A stretch of DNA of 20,971 nt from an uncultured Pelagibacteraceae bacterium (GTDB taxonomy: Bacteria; Pseudomonadota; Alphaproteobacteria; Pelagibacterales; AG-422-B15). Every line of letters begins with the position of its first letter. Positions within the stretch are counted from its first letter, which is position 1. A program made the position numbers and the translations under genes. This document shows, in pieces, positions 1 through 8,357 of the stretch. The notes under the pieces were generated by a model. It made no database searches. It saw only the letters and a list, made by a program, of their open reading frames with translations, and was not told where the DNA came from. The stretch is taken from contig CABZNM010000013.1 of NCBI GenBank assembly GCA_902527075.1, forward strand, positions 1 to 20,971, written 5' to 3'.

Positions 1-1
1 T

Positions 2-172
2 CAGAATAGAGTAAATGAGGAGACGCAGGCTAGAGAAAGTACTCCAGATTTATTTAGTGATCAAAATGTTCACGAGCTAGAAACATCTAACTCAGTTGAA
101 AGTAATGATGATAACGAGATAGATCAAGATTTACTTGAAATCCCCTCATTCCTCAGAAGACAGAATAAATGA
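2..172 (+). CDS. ftsZ: FtsZ, C-terminal end only (5' part outside window)
   Basis: This is an open frame from the left edge giving 56 residues and a TGA stop. It shows an acidic, Asn/Ser/Asp/Glu-rich low-complexity stretch followed by the terminal peptide LLEIPSFLRRQNK. That peptide matches the conserved C-terminal tail of FtsZ (consensus D/E-I-P-x-F-L-R/K-R/K), which binds FtsA and other membrane tethers; the acidic part fits the disordered FtsZ linker. FtsZ is the tubulin-like GTPase that forms the division ring. The GTPase domain lies outside the window, so the call rests on the tail alone. The stop overlaps the rsmH start as ATGA, suggesting coupled translation. The position is odd: mraZ usually precedes rsmH, and ftsZ usually follows ftsA. 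Another protein carrying an FtsZ-like tail is possible but less likely. Confidence 0.8.
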   Translation, partial: QNRVNEETQARESTPDLFSDQNVHELETSNSVESNDDNEIDQDLLEIPSFLRRQNK

Positions 173-1089
173 TCGATGATGAGTTTAAGCATAAACCAGT
201 CCTAATAAATGAAGTAATTGAGTCAATAGAGCCAGCTGATGACAAAATCTATTTTGATGCAACATTCGGGAACGGAGGATATTCAAAAAAGATCTTATCT
301 TCATCCAATTGTAAAGTTATTGCAATTGATAGGGATCCATCAGTATCTACCAAAGCAAAAGAATTTGAAGAAAAATACAAAGACCGCTTCAAATTTATTG
401 AATCGAAATTTAGTCAAATCGAAAAAGTTATGGAAGAACTCGAAAGAGAAAAAGTTAACTGTTTCTTATTTGATATAGGAGTTTCATCAATGCAATTAGA
501 TAATGCGAACCGGGGATTTTCATTTATGAAGGATGGTCCATTAGATATGAGGATGAGCAATACTGGAAAAACAGCTGGTGAGTTAATAAATAGAATAGAT
601 CAGGATGAATTAGCGGATATTTTATTTCATTACGGAGATGAGAGAAATTCAAGGAGAATTGCCAGAAGTATTATAAATTATAGGAACAAAAAAGAAATCA
701 AAACTACCTTAGAACTTGCAGACATCATTAAAAAAAATAATTCAAATTTTAAGTCAAAAATAAATCCTGCAACTAAAACTTTTCAAGCATTAAGAATGTT
801 CATTAATAACGAACTAGAAGAATTACATTTGGGTCTAAACCAAGCCTTAAACTTACTTTCAATCGCTGGAAAAATCTGTGTTGTAACTTTTCATTCTTTA
901 GAAGACCGCTTGGTAAAAAATTTTTCTAAAGCGCTTGGGTCTAGCGTCATAGTAGAAAAGGTGATTAAGCCATCTATTAACGAAGTAAGGCTTAATCCAA
1001 GGTCAAGATCTGCAAAATTAAGGCTTATTCAAAAAATAAGTAATCAAAATAAATATATACCAATTGAGGAGTGTGGATTTAGCTTATGA
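169..1089 (+). CDS. rsmH: 16S rRNA (cytosine-1402-N4) methyltransferase RsmH (MraW)
   Basis: RsmH methylates N4 of C1402 in the P-site region of 16S rRNA using S-adenosylmethionine, and is a standard gene near the head of dcw clusters. The 306 residues are the usual length. Family motifs appear in order: HKPVLINEV (residues 8-16), the SAM-binding glycine motif DATFGNGGYS (30-39), IDRDP (53-57), FDIGVSSMQLD (101-111), the GDERNSRRIA segment (about 156-165), NPATKTFQALR (199-209), FHSLEDR (241-247) and NPRSRSAKLR near the C-terminus. The start ATG lies inside the stop of the preceding ftsZ-like frame (ATGA), and the gene ends in another ATGA overlap with ftsL. No strong Shine-Dalgarno sequence is visible, in keeping with re-initiation from the upstream gene. 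No key residue appears to be missing. Confidence 0.97.
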   Translation: MIDDEFKHKPVLINEVIESIEPADDKIYFDATFGNGGYSKKILSSSNCKVIAIDRDPSVSTKAKEFEEKYKDRFKFIESKFSQIEKVMEELEREKVNCFLFDIGVSSMQLDNANRGFSFMKDGPLDMRMSNTGKTAGELINRIDQDELADILFHYGDERNSRRIARSIINYRNKKEIKTTLELADIIKKNNSNFKSKINPATKTFQALRMFINNELEELHLGLNQALNLLSIAGKICVVTFHSLEDRLVKNFSKALGSSVIVEKVIKPSINEVRLNPRSRSAKLRLIQKISNQNKYIPIEECGFSL

Positions 1090-1424
1090 TTTCAAGAATA
1101 TTAAAAATTTTTTCAATTCTTTTATTGTTATTAGGCATCTTATCAATAATGGTGATCAAAAATATATCAGCCAACAAACAAAAACAAATAAATGAGCTTG
1201 AACTTACATTAAGAAATGAAGAAGCAAAGAATGAGCTTTATAAAATTGAATGGAGCCGAATCATTTCACCAATAAATTTAAAAAAAATTTCTGAGATGGT
1301 TATCACTAACGATTATACCAAATATTTTGTAGTAATAGATAAAAATGACATCAAGCAAGAGCAAGAATATTTCAATGATGTCATAAATGTTGTAAAGCCG
1401 GATACTAATTCACCTGCAAGATAG
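1086..1424 (+). CDS. ftsL: Cell division protein FtsL
   Basis: FtsL is a small bitopic inner-membrane protein of the divisome that, with FtsB and FtsQ, recruits and activates FtsW-FtsI. This 112-residue protein has a very short cytoplasmic N-terminus, one hydrophobic segment (about residues 5-25), then a charged helical stretch (about 28-52) suited to a coiled coil. The segment IEWSRIISPINLKKIS resembles the alphaproteobacterial FtsL block of the type 'EWS-x(3)-P-x-RL-x-x-LA'. FtsL sequences are poorly conserved, so the call depends on size, topology and the position between rsmH and ftsI. The start overlaps rsmH by 4 bases. A GAGGAG at 1066-1071 is 14 bases upstream, farther than is usual for a ribosome binding site. 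FtsI follows after 4 bases. Confidence 0.88.
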   Translation: MISRILKIFSILLLLLGILSIMVIKNISANKQKQINELELTLRNEEAKNELYKIEWSRIISPINLKKISEMVITNDYTKYFVVIDKNDIKQEQEYFNDVINVVKPDTNSPAR

Positions 1425-1428
1425 TTTT

Positions 1429-3174
1429 GTGAAAAAAAAATCACACAAACGAAAAAAAATTGACATATATCAAAAAAGCTTTGCCTTTACGCATCGATAT
1501 AATGATGAGAAATTTGCATTTGAAAAATTTAAGTCAATCAGAAATAAATTCGCTTTAAAAATTAATAATAGATTAATTTTAGCAGCTGTAGTTTTTAGCA
1601 GTATATATTTAGCAGTAGCCATTCGAATGATTGATGTTAATTTATTTTATCATCAAGAAAATAAATATTTTTCTAATAATAAATTAATTGAACGAGGAAA
1701 TATTTATGACAGAAACGATGTATCTATAACTGCAAATATTAAAATGTATAATATTGGCATCAATCCAAATCAAGTAGACGATAAATCTAAGCTTATATCC
1801 AAAATAAAATCTATATATCCAAATATTAATGAAGTGGATTTACGAAAAAAATTTAAAGAAAATAAATTTTTTTATTTAAAAAGAAATACTCCACCAACTG
1901 ATTTGCAAGAAATAGTAGACTTAGGGGAAACAGGCATCACTATTGAAAATACAAATCAGAGAAAATATTTACATAAAGAACTATTTAGCCATTTAATTGG
2001 AAAAGTAGATATTGATAATGAGGGAATATCAGGTATTGAGAAATCCTTTAATGCTGCATTAAAATCTGAAAGTAAAAAAAAGTTCGAAACTTCTCTTGAT
2101 GTAAGACTTCAGCACATCGTGAGGGATGAAATATTGTCTGGTATGGATTTATATAGTGCAACGGGTGGTTCAGGACTAATTATTGACGTAAATTCTGGAG
2201 AGATATTGTCTATGGTGTCATTGCCAGACTTTGATCCAAATGCAAAAACTCAAAACCAAGATAATATGTTTAATAAAAATACATTAGGTCTTTATGAGTT
2301 TGGTTCAGTCATGAAAACTTTTACAACAGCAATAGGTATTGAAGAAAAGAAATTTTTTCCAAACTCAATGTATGAAATAAATGATAGTATTAAAATTGGA
2401 AAATACAAAGTAAGAGATGTTCATCGCCCATGTGAAGAAGACTATTGTTCAGTTGAAGATATTTTTGTTCACTCATCTAATGTAGGAACTATTCAGATGA
2501 TTAGAGATGTGGGAAAAGATTTACAACAATCCTACCTTTATGAGTTAGGGTTACTTAATGAGATAGATTTAGAATTGCCAGAATTAGCGAGTCCTATTTA
2601 TCCTGATCCTTGGAGAATGGCTAACACTGAGTCAATATCATATGGTTATGGATTATCGATTTCTCCATTACATTTAGCAAGTGCAACTGCAACTGTTGTT
2701 AACGGAGGCTATCTTATTAAACCTACTCTTCGTAAAAAAGAGGGGGAAGAGATTAAAGGTGAAAGATTATTTTCAGAACAAACGAGTGAAATTATGAGAT
2801 ATCTCATGAGTAAAGTAGTGGAACAAGGAACAGCAGCACGCGCATTTAGTGAACACACAGACAATAAATATATTGTGGGTGGAAAAACTGGAACAGCAAA
2901 AAAAATAAAAGATAAGTCCTATGATAATAAAAAAATGACCACTTTTATTTCTACGTTTCCTATTAATAAACCTGAATACATTGTCCTTATCTCTTTGGAT
3001 GAGCCCAAAGGAATCAATGATGATTATCATCCATACAATACTTTTGGTTGGACTGATGCTGGATGGAATTCAACAAGAGTAGTAAGGCATATAATAGATA
3101 GAATAGGCCCTATTTTAGACACAAAAACAAAATATTTACCTAATGAGAATATAATCATCAAAACTTCTCATTAG
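1429..3174 (+). CDS. ftsI: Peptidoglycan D,D-transpeptidase FtsI (PBP3)
   Basis: FtsI is the septum-specific class B penicillin-binding protein that cross-links new glycan strands made by FtsW. The 581 residues have a basic cytoplasmic N-terminus, one membrane anchor (about residues 48-66), a dimerisation/pedestal domain starting near RGNIYDRN (89-96) and a C-terminal transpeptidase domain. All three catalytic motifs are present: SVMK at 293-296 (nucleophile Ser293), SSN at 349-351 and KTG at 486-488. The transpeptidase domain also has a Cys pair at 335 and 340 (HRPCEEDYC). The start is GTG, 4 bases after the ftsL stop; no nearby in-frame ATG fits better, and the anchor sits where expected from this start. 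murE begins one base after the stop. No truncation is seen. Confidence 0.97.
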   Translation: MKKKSHKRKKIDIYQKSFAFTHRYNDEKFAFEKFKSIRNKFALKINNRLILAAVVFSSIYLAVAIRMIDVNLFYHQENKYFSNNKLIERGNIYDRNDVSITANIKMYNIGINPNQVDDKSKLISKIKSIYPNINEVDLRKKFKENKFFYLKRNTPPTDLQEIVDLGETGITIENTNQRKYLHKELFSHLIGKVDIDNEGISGIEKSFNAALKSESKKKFETSLDVRLQHIVRDEILSGMDLYSATGGSGLIIDVNSGEILSMVSLPDFDPNAKTQNQDNMFNKNTLGLYEFGSVMKTFTTAIGIEEKKFFPNSMYEINDSIKIGKYKVRDVHRPCEEDYCSVEDIFVHSSNVGTIQMIRDVGKDLQQSYLYELGLLNEIDLELPELASPIYPDPWRMANTESISYGYGLSISPLHLASATATVVNGGYLIKPTLRKKEGEEIKGERLFSEQTSEIMRYLMSKVVEQGTAARAFSEHTDNKYIVGGKTGTAKKIKDKSYDNKKMTTFISTFPINKPEYIVLISLDEPKGINDDYHPYNTFGWTDAGWNSTRVVRHIIDRIGPILDTKTKYLPNENIIIKTSH

Positions 3175-3175
3175 A

Positions 3176-4609
3176 ATGCTTGAAAGCCAAACACTAAATT
3201 ACATCAAAGCTAAAAAAATAAAGTTTCGAGAGTTTTCTTTTGATACACGCAGTCTAAAAAAAAGAGATATTTTTTTTGCTATTGATGGAAGCTGCAACAA
3301 TGGAAATAATTTCATATTAGAGGCACAAAAAAAAGGTGCTTCTTTAATAGTTGTTTCATCTAAAACTTTAATTCCAAAACTATTAAAAATACCTTTCATC
3401 AGAGTAGATAACGTAAGAAAAGAATTATCACTATCAGCTCATTTATTTTACAAAAGCAATATTAAAACAAAAATTGCAGTCACAGGAACTAATGGTAAAA
3501 CTTCAATTACCTTTTTCTTGAAATATTTACTTACTAAACTTAACAAAAAAACTATCTCTGTTGGTACATTGGGAATCTCTAACAGTAGTAGAAATGTTTA
3601 TTTAACTTCTCCTGACCCAATATCACTTTTTAAAGAATTAAAATTAGCTTCATTACAAAATCACAAAATACTAGTAATGGAAACATCATCTCATGGGTTA
3701 GATCAGGAAAGATTTTTTGGTTTAAAGTTTGATCTGAGTATTTTAACTAATATTTCACATGATCATTTGGACTATCACAGGACCATGAAACATTACATAA
3801 AAAGTAAGGCTAAATTATTTACAGAATATACTAGTGACAATGGAAAAACTCTCATCAATGCAGATAGCAAACATTTGAAAGCTTTTAAGTCAGAAATAAA
3901 AATAAATAAAAAATTAAAACCTATTTATTTTAATCTAAATAATAATTTCAAAGTAGATTCAATTCATCAAAGTGAAAATGGTAATGACATAATAACTGCA
4001 ATTATAGGTGGAGAAAAAATAATTTTTCAATTTAGGAGTTGGCCTTTTTTTCAAATTCAAAATTTTCTTCTAGCATCCGTTGGCCTTTATCTAATTGGTT
4101 ACAACATAAAAAAAATTGCCAAATTAAGTCTAAATTGTCCCTATGTACCTGGTCGCATGGAAATGGTTGGATCTACCAAATCTCTTGCAAAAATTTATGT
4201 TGATTTTGCACACACCCCTGATGCACTCAAAAGTTCACTTAAAGAGGCAAGAAAAATATGTAAGGGTAGATTAATTGTACTATTCGGCTGTGGTGGTGAC
4301 AGAGACAAGAAAAAACGTCCTAAAATGGGTCAAATTGCAAATGAATATGCTGATCTAGCGTATGTAACAGATGATAACCCGAGAACAGAGTCACCTAAGA
4401 AAATAAGAGAGGAAATAATAAACAATTCAAAGTATTTGATTGATTTTGGCAGTAGAGAAAATGCAATTAAAAAGGCGATCTTTAGATTACAGTCTAATGA
4501 TCTTTTATTGATTGCAGGCAAAGGGCATGAAGATTATCAAATCATTAAAAATAAAAAATTTAAATTTAGTGATAAAGAAATTGTAAAGAAATATCTCAGA
4601 AAAATATGA
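3176..4609 (+). CDS. murE: UDP-MurNAc-tripeptide synthetase MurE (meso-diaminopimelate type)
   Basis: MurE adds the third stem-peptide residue to UDP-MurNAc-L-Ala-D-Glu using ATP. The 477 residues show an N-terminal UDP-binding domain (DTRSLKKRDIFFAIDG, about 23-38), an ATPase P-loop GTNGKTS (104-110), METSSHGLD (168-176), NISHDHLDYH (192-201), a candidate carbamylated Lys211 in YIKSKAKLF, GRMEM (326-330), HTPDAL (346-351), GCGGDRD (371-377) and a C-terminal DNPR (400-403). DNPR is the family marker for binding meso-diaminopimelate rather than lysine, so DAP-type peptidoglycan is inferred. One oddity is that the central nucleotide-site signature, usually F-N-x-x-N, reads FQIQN (292-296), with Gln for the first Asn. 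The gene starts one base after ftsI and overlaps murF by 4 bases (ATGA). Confidence 0.96.
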   Translation: MLESQTLNYIKAKKIKFREFSFDTRSLKKRDIFFAIDGSCNNGNNFILEAQKKGASLIVVSSKTLIPKLLKIPFIRVDNVRKELSLSAHLFYKSNIKTKIAVTGTNGKTSITFFLKYLLTKLNKKTISVGTLGISNSSRNVYLTSPDPISLFKELKLASLQNHKILVMETSSHGLDQERFFGLKFDLSILTNISHDHLDYHRTMKHYIKSKAKLFTEYTSDNGKTLINADSKHLKAFKSEIKINKKLKPIYFNLNNNFKVDSIHQSENGNDIITAIIGGEKIIFQFRSWPFFQIQNFLLASVGLYLIGYNIKKIAKLSLNCPYVPGRMEMVGSTKSLAKIYVDFAHTPDALKSSLKEARKICKGRLIVLFGCGGDRDKKKRPKMGQIANEYADLAYVTDDNPRTESPKKIREEIINNSKYLIDFGSRENAIKKAIFRLQSNDLLLIAGKGHEDYQIIKNKKFKFSDKEIVKKYLRKI

Positions 4610-5970
4610 GTAATTACATAAGCGTCTCAGAAATTAATAAACTATTTGGCACACAACTTACAAAAGTACCCATATCAGGTGCATCTATTGATACAAGAAC
4701 AATAAAAAAAGGAAATATCTTTTTTGCTTTTAAAGGCAAAATATTTGATGGACACAAATTTTTAGATAAAGCTGCAAAAAAAGGAGCATCCATAGCAATA
4801 GTTGAGAGAGTATCAAAAAAATTAAAATTACAGCAAATTAAGGTAAAAAATGTCCATAAAGCTCTCATAGACCTGGCAAAAATATATAGATCAAACTTAA
4901 ATTCTAAAATTGTTGGTATTACAGGCAGTGTTGGCAAAACAAGTACAAAAGATTCTATTTCACATTTATTTAGAGGAAATAAATATGTATTCTGTAATCG
5001 AAAATCATTCAATAACAATATTGGCCTACCTCTAGAAATTTTGAATATGCCAAGACAAACAAAATATGGTTTTTTTGAATTGGGAATGAATCACCACAGT
5101 GAAATTTCAAAGTTAGTAAAAATTTTAAAGCCTCATATTGCGGTTGTTTTAAATGTAGAAAACGTACATTTAGAAAACTTCAAATCTTTAAGAGAAATAG
5201 CATTGGCAAAATCTGAAATATTTACAACTACCAATAATGTTGAGACTTTAATTTTGAATAGTGATACCAATCATTATGCCTATATTCAAAATCTATTCAA
5301 AAAAAGCAAAGTAAAATATCTTGCCAATTATAGTTTGAATAAAAAAACACAATACAATTATAAAATTTCTCAAAAAAATAATAAATTGCTTCAGGTGACA
5401 ATAAAGAGTAACCAAAAGCAATTGTCGTCTTACGAAATTAGAAATGACCAGAGAAATTTAATATCAAACAGTGTATGTATTGCTTGTTGTCTTGATATAT
5501 TAGATTTAGATCAAAAGATAATAAAAAAATTCAATAAAATACCTCTTACCCCTGGAAGAGGTAATCATATAAAATCTTTATACAAAAGTTATAAGTTAAA
5601 TATTATAGACCACTCTTATAACGCCAGTCCTCTTTCAATGAGAGAAAGCATCAATATCTATAATAGTTTTAAAATGGCCAATAAATTGTGTATTTTGGGC
5701 GATATGAATGAATTAGGTTTTAAATCAAAAGCCTTTCATAAAGACATTTTATCTTATGCTATTAGTAAAAGATTTAAAAATTATTTTTTTGTTGGAAAGC
5801 AATTTCATGACCTAAAATTCAAACAAAAAAATGTTAACTTTTATGAAAATATAGATGAATTGATCAATGATATTGATAAAGTCATTATTAGAAATTGTGC
5901 TATATTTGTGAAAGGATCAAATTCAATAAATTTAAAAAAGTTTATAGAATTTGTATCAAGTAAAAAATGA
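4606..5970 (+). CDS. murF: UDP-MurNAc-tripeptide-D-Ala-D-Ala ligase MurF
   Basis: MurF joins D-Ala-D-Ala (made by Ddl) to UDP-MurNAc-tripeptide, the last cytoplasmic step of the precursor. The 454 residues carry an N-terminal substrate domain with IDTRTIKKGNIFFAFKG (28-44), a P-loop GSVGKTS (107-113), the ELGMNHHSEI motif, NVENVHLENF, and a C-terminal domain with IDHSYNASPLSM and ILGDMNELG. The usual YNANP reads YNASP here. The P-loop Lys111 is intact. The segment RNLISNS aligns with the R-H-W-x-x-N-S type seen in alphaproteobacterial MurF, with replacements at the His and Trp positions. It overlaps murE and mraY by 4 bases each (ATGA), so expression is probably coupled to both. Confidence 0.95.
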   Translation: MSNYISVSEINKLFGTQLTKVPISGASIDTRTIKKGNIFFAFKGKIFDGHKFLDKAAKKGASIAIVERVSKKLKLQQIKVKNVHKALIDLAKIYRSNLNSKIVGITGSVGKTSTKDSISHLFRGNKYVFCNRKSFNNNIGLPLEILNMPRQTKYGFFELGMNHHSEISKLVKILKPHIAVVLNVENVHLENFKSLREIALAKSEIFTTTNNVETLILNSDTNHYAYIQNLFKKSKVKYLANYSLNKKTQYNYKISQKNNKLLQVTIKSNQKQLSSYEIRNDQRNLISNSVCIACCLDILDLDQKIIKKFNKIPLTPGRGNHIKSLYKSYKLNIIDHSYNASPLSMRESINIYNSFKMANKLCILGDMNELGFKSKAFHKDILSYAISKRFKNYFFVGKQFHDLKFKQKNVNFYENIDELINDIDKVIIRNCAIFVKGSNSINLKKFIEFVSSKK

Positions 5971-7049
5971 TCTTATATTTAATTAATCAATTCGATTTAA
6001 TAAGTTTACAAAATTTTATAAGCTATTTAACTGTAAGAACTGGTCTTGCGTTATTTACATCATTTTCTTTTATTCTATTTTTTGGTCCATTTCTTATAAA
6101 TCTAATAAGTAAATATCAAACCCATGGTCAACCTATTAGAGATGATGGCCCTGAAGGACATCTGATAGCTAAAAAAGGAACTCCTACGATGGGTGGGATA
6201 ATAATATTAATATCAATAGTTGGATCAATTTTAATCTGGGTTAATCCAGAAAGCTTTATATCATTTCCAATTATTTTTATACTAATCTCTTTTGGACTAG
6301 TAGGTTTTATAGATGATTTCTATAAAGTAAGATCCAATACAAGTAATGGCATTTCTGCAAAAATAAGAATAACTCTACAAATTATAATTACCTTAATATT
6401 TATTTATTGGATTTCAAATTATCATTTAATTGACATAAAGCTTTTGTCATTACCAATTTTAAAAGATGCCTTCATAAATTTAGGATTATTTGGAATTCCA
6501 TTCACACTAATTGTTGTTTTAGGATCTGCTAATGCAGTAAATTTGACAGACGGCTTAGATGGCTTAGCTATTGTTCCTGTAATGATAGTTGCCGCTACTT
6601 TTGCGGTGATTTGTTATTTAGCAGGTAATATTATTTTTTCAGAATACCTTTATATTAATTATTTGCCAGGTGCAGGCGAACTAACAGTTGTTTGTGCTGC
6701 AATCATCGGATCAGCACTTGGTTTCCTTTGGTATAATGCGCCACCTGCAATGGTATTTATGGGTGATACTGGATCCCTATCATTAGGAGCATCAATAGGA
6801 GCAATTAGTGTTCTTATTAAACAAGAAATTGTTTTAGTAATTGTTGGTGGGATATTTGTTGCTGAAGCAGTCTCTGTTATTCTTCAAGTTGGTTCATACA
6901 AAATTACAGGTAAAAGAATCTTTAAGATGGCACCACTTCACCATCACTTTGAACAAAATGGGGTCCCTGAATCAAAAATAGTTATCAGATTTTGGATTGT
7001 AGCAATAGTCTTGGCTCTAGTTGGTTTGGCTACTCTTAAAATAAGGTAG
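5967..7049 (+). CDS. mraY: Phospho-MurNAc-pentapeptide transferase MraY
   Basis: MraY transfers phospho-MurNAc-pentapeptide from UDP to undecaprenyl phosphate, giving lipid I at the inner membrane. The 360 residues are the usual length, with about ten hydrophobic segments separated by conserved cytoplasmic loops. Visible motifs are DDGPEGH (59-65), KKGTPTMGG (69-77), the Asp116-Asp117 pair in FIDDFYK, NLTDGLDGL (192-200), FMGDTGS (264-270, with Asp267) and the triple His PLHHHFE (His325-His327). All catalytic residues known for the family appear to be present. It overlaps murF by 4 bases and is followed by a 7-base gap before murD. Confidence 0.98.
   Translation: MILYLINQFDLISLQNFISYLTVRTGLALFTSFSFILFFGPFLINLISKYQTHGQPIRDDGPEGHLIAKKGTPTMGGIIILISIVGSILIWVNPESFISFPIIFILISFGLVGFIDDFYKVRSNTSNGISAKIRITLQIIITLIFIYWISNYHLIDIKLLSLPILKDAFINLGLFGIPFTLIVVLGSANAVNLTDGLDGLAIVPVMIVAATFAVICYLAGNIIFSEYLYINYLPGAGELTVVCAAIIGSALGFLWYNAPPAMVFMGDTGSLSLGASIGAISVLIKQEIVLVIVGGIFVAEAVSVILQVGSYKITGKRIFKMAPLHHHFEQNGVPESKIVIRFWIVAIVLALVGLATLKIR
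7042..7046 (+). promoter_or_regulatory. Ribosome binding site of murD (TAAGG)
   Basis: TAAGG lies at the very end of mraY, 10 bases before the murD ATG, at one of the few junctions here where genes do not overlap. It is a weak Shine-Dalgarno match at acceptable spacing. Confidence 0.4.
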
Positions 7050-7056
7050 TTTTTAA

Positions 7057-8355
7057 ATGATAAAATCAAAAGTATTCAAAGGAAAAAAGTTTATTATTCT
7101 TGGTATGGGTATTTCAGGCCGATCTGTTTATAACTCACTGTCTAAAAGTAGTGCAATTGTAAGTTTCTGGGATGATAATTTCAAAGTAAGAAATTCTCTC
7201 AAAACTAAAGGTTTTAATATATGTGGAGTAAAAGAAATTAAGAAAGCAGAGTACATTATTCCTAGTCCAGGTATTAAATTGAATGGTGTTCATACACATC
7301 CACTTATAAAAAAAGCAAAGGTTAATAAAATAAAATTAATTTCAGAGTTAGATCTTTTTCAAAATTACTTAAATCAAAAAAAACATCCTGAAAGAATTAA
7401 AATTATTGCAATTACTGGCACAAACGGCAAATCAACTCTAGTCAGCTTGCTAAACTTTATAATAAAAAAAAATCACAAAACTACAGTTCTTGCAGGAAAT
7501 ATAGGCAAGCCAATATTTAATTCAAAACCAATTGAGTCAGGTGTTATCATACTTGAACTTTCTTCATATCAACTAGAAATCACAAAAAGTTTTAAGCCTG
7601 ATATTGCATGTATAATCAATTTATCAATTGATCATATCGATAGACATGGAACATTTAAAAAATATGCCGATGCTAAGTCAAATATTTTTCAAAATTTAGA
7701 TAAAGATCAATTTGGATTTTGCTGTTCAAATAATACATTGCGACAAATAATAAATAAAAAACATCATCAAAAAAAAGACCGGATTGAATATGTAAGTATT
7801 TCTTCTAAAGCAAGAATAGACATAAAATATAATGACCAAATTGATAACGAAAAATATAGTTTTTCACTAAAAATTCTAAATAAATTAAATATTGGTAAAC
7901 AACAATTTTTAAAAAATATTAAATCTTTCAGAGGCTTACCTTTTAGAACAGAGGTTATTTTAGCTAAAAATAATTTAAAAATTATAAATGACTCAAAATC
8001 AACAAATTTTGATTCATTAATCTATGCTTTATCGAAATATGAAAATGCTATTTTAATATGTGGCGGGGTTCTTAAAGAAAAAAAATTTAAAGTCTTAGAT
8101 AATCATCTCAAAATGGTGAAAAAAGTTTATATTTTTGGGGAAAAAACAAAACCTTGGTCGAGGTACTTTTCAAAAATAAAACCGACTATATCAGTAAGAA
8201 GATTAGATGATATCGTTCCTAAAATATCAGAAGATTTAAAAAAAGGAAAATATCATAATATATTATTCAGTCCTGGAGCCTCATCATTTGATCAATATCA
8301 AAATTTTGAAGATAGAGGCAATCATTTTAATAAACTATTTAGGGGATTAATATAA
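7057..8355 (+). CDS. murD: UDP-MurNAc-L-Ala:D-Glu ligase MurD
   Basis: MurD adds D-glutamate to UDP-MurNAc-L-alanine using ATP. The 432 residues include an N-terminal dinucleotide-like fold (GMGISGRSV, 16-24), PSPGI (69-73), a P-loop GTNGKST (121-127), ELSSYQLE (167-174), NLSIDHIDRHGT (188-199), NDSKSTN (311-317) and a C-terminal SPGASSFDQYQNFEDRG. The central domain is divergent. The HNxxN nucleotide-site signature is not recognisable; by spacing to MurE it aligns with DQIDN (260-264). The GLPHRxE motif reads GLPFRTE, with Phe296 where His is usual. The P-loop-to-arginine distance is about 14 residues shorter than in the E. coli enzyme as I recall it. The frame is intact and flanked by intact genes, so a working but divergent enzyme is most likely. 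Confidence 0.93.
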   Translation: MIKSKVFKGKKFIILGMGISGRSVYNSLSKSSAIVSFWDDNFKVRNSLKTKGFNICGVKEIKKAEYIIPSPGIKLNGVHTHPLIKKAKVNKIKLISELDLFQNYLNQKKHPERIKIIAITGTNGKSTLVSLLNFIIKKNHKTTVLAGNIGKPIFNSKPIESGVIILELSSYQLEITKSFKPDIACIINLSIDHIDRHGTFKKYADAKSNIFQNLDKDQFGFCCSNNTLRQIINKKHHQKKDRIEYVSISSKARIDIKYNDQIDNEKYSFSLKILNKLNIGKQQFLKNIKSFRGLPFRTEVILAKNNLKIINDSKSTNFDSLIYALSKYENAILICGGVLKEKKFKVLDNHLKMVKKVYIFGEKTKPWSRYFSKIKPTISVRRLDDIVPKISEDLKKGKYHNILFSPGASSFDQYQNFEDRGNHFNKLFRGLI

Positions 8356-8357
8356 AA

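Noticed and set aside
4614..5018. A 134-residue open frame on the minus strand inside murF
   Set aside because: It lies wholly antisense to a well-supported murF, has no recognisable motif, and AT-rich coding sequence readily gives such frames.
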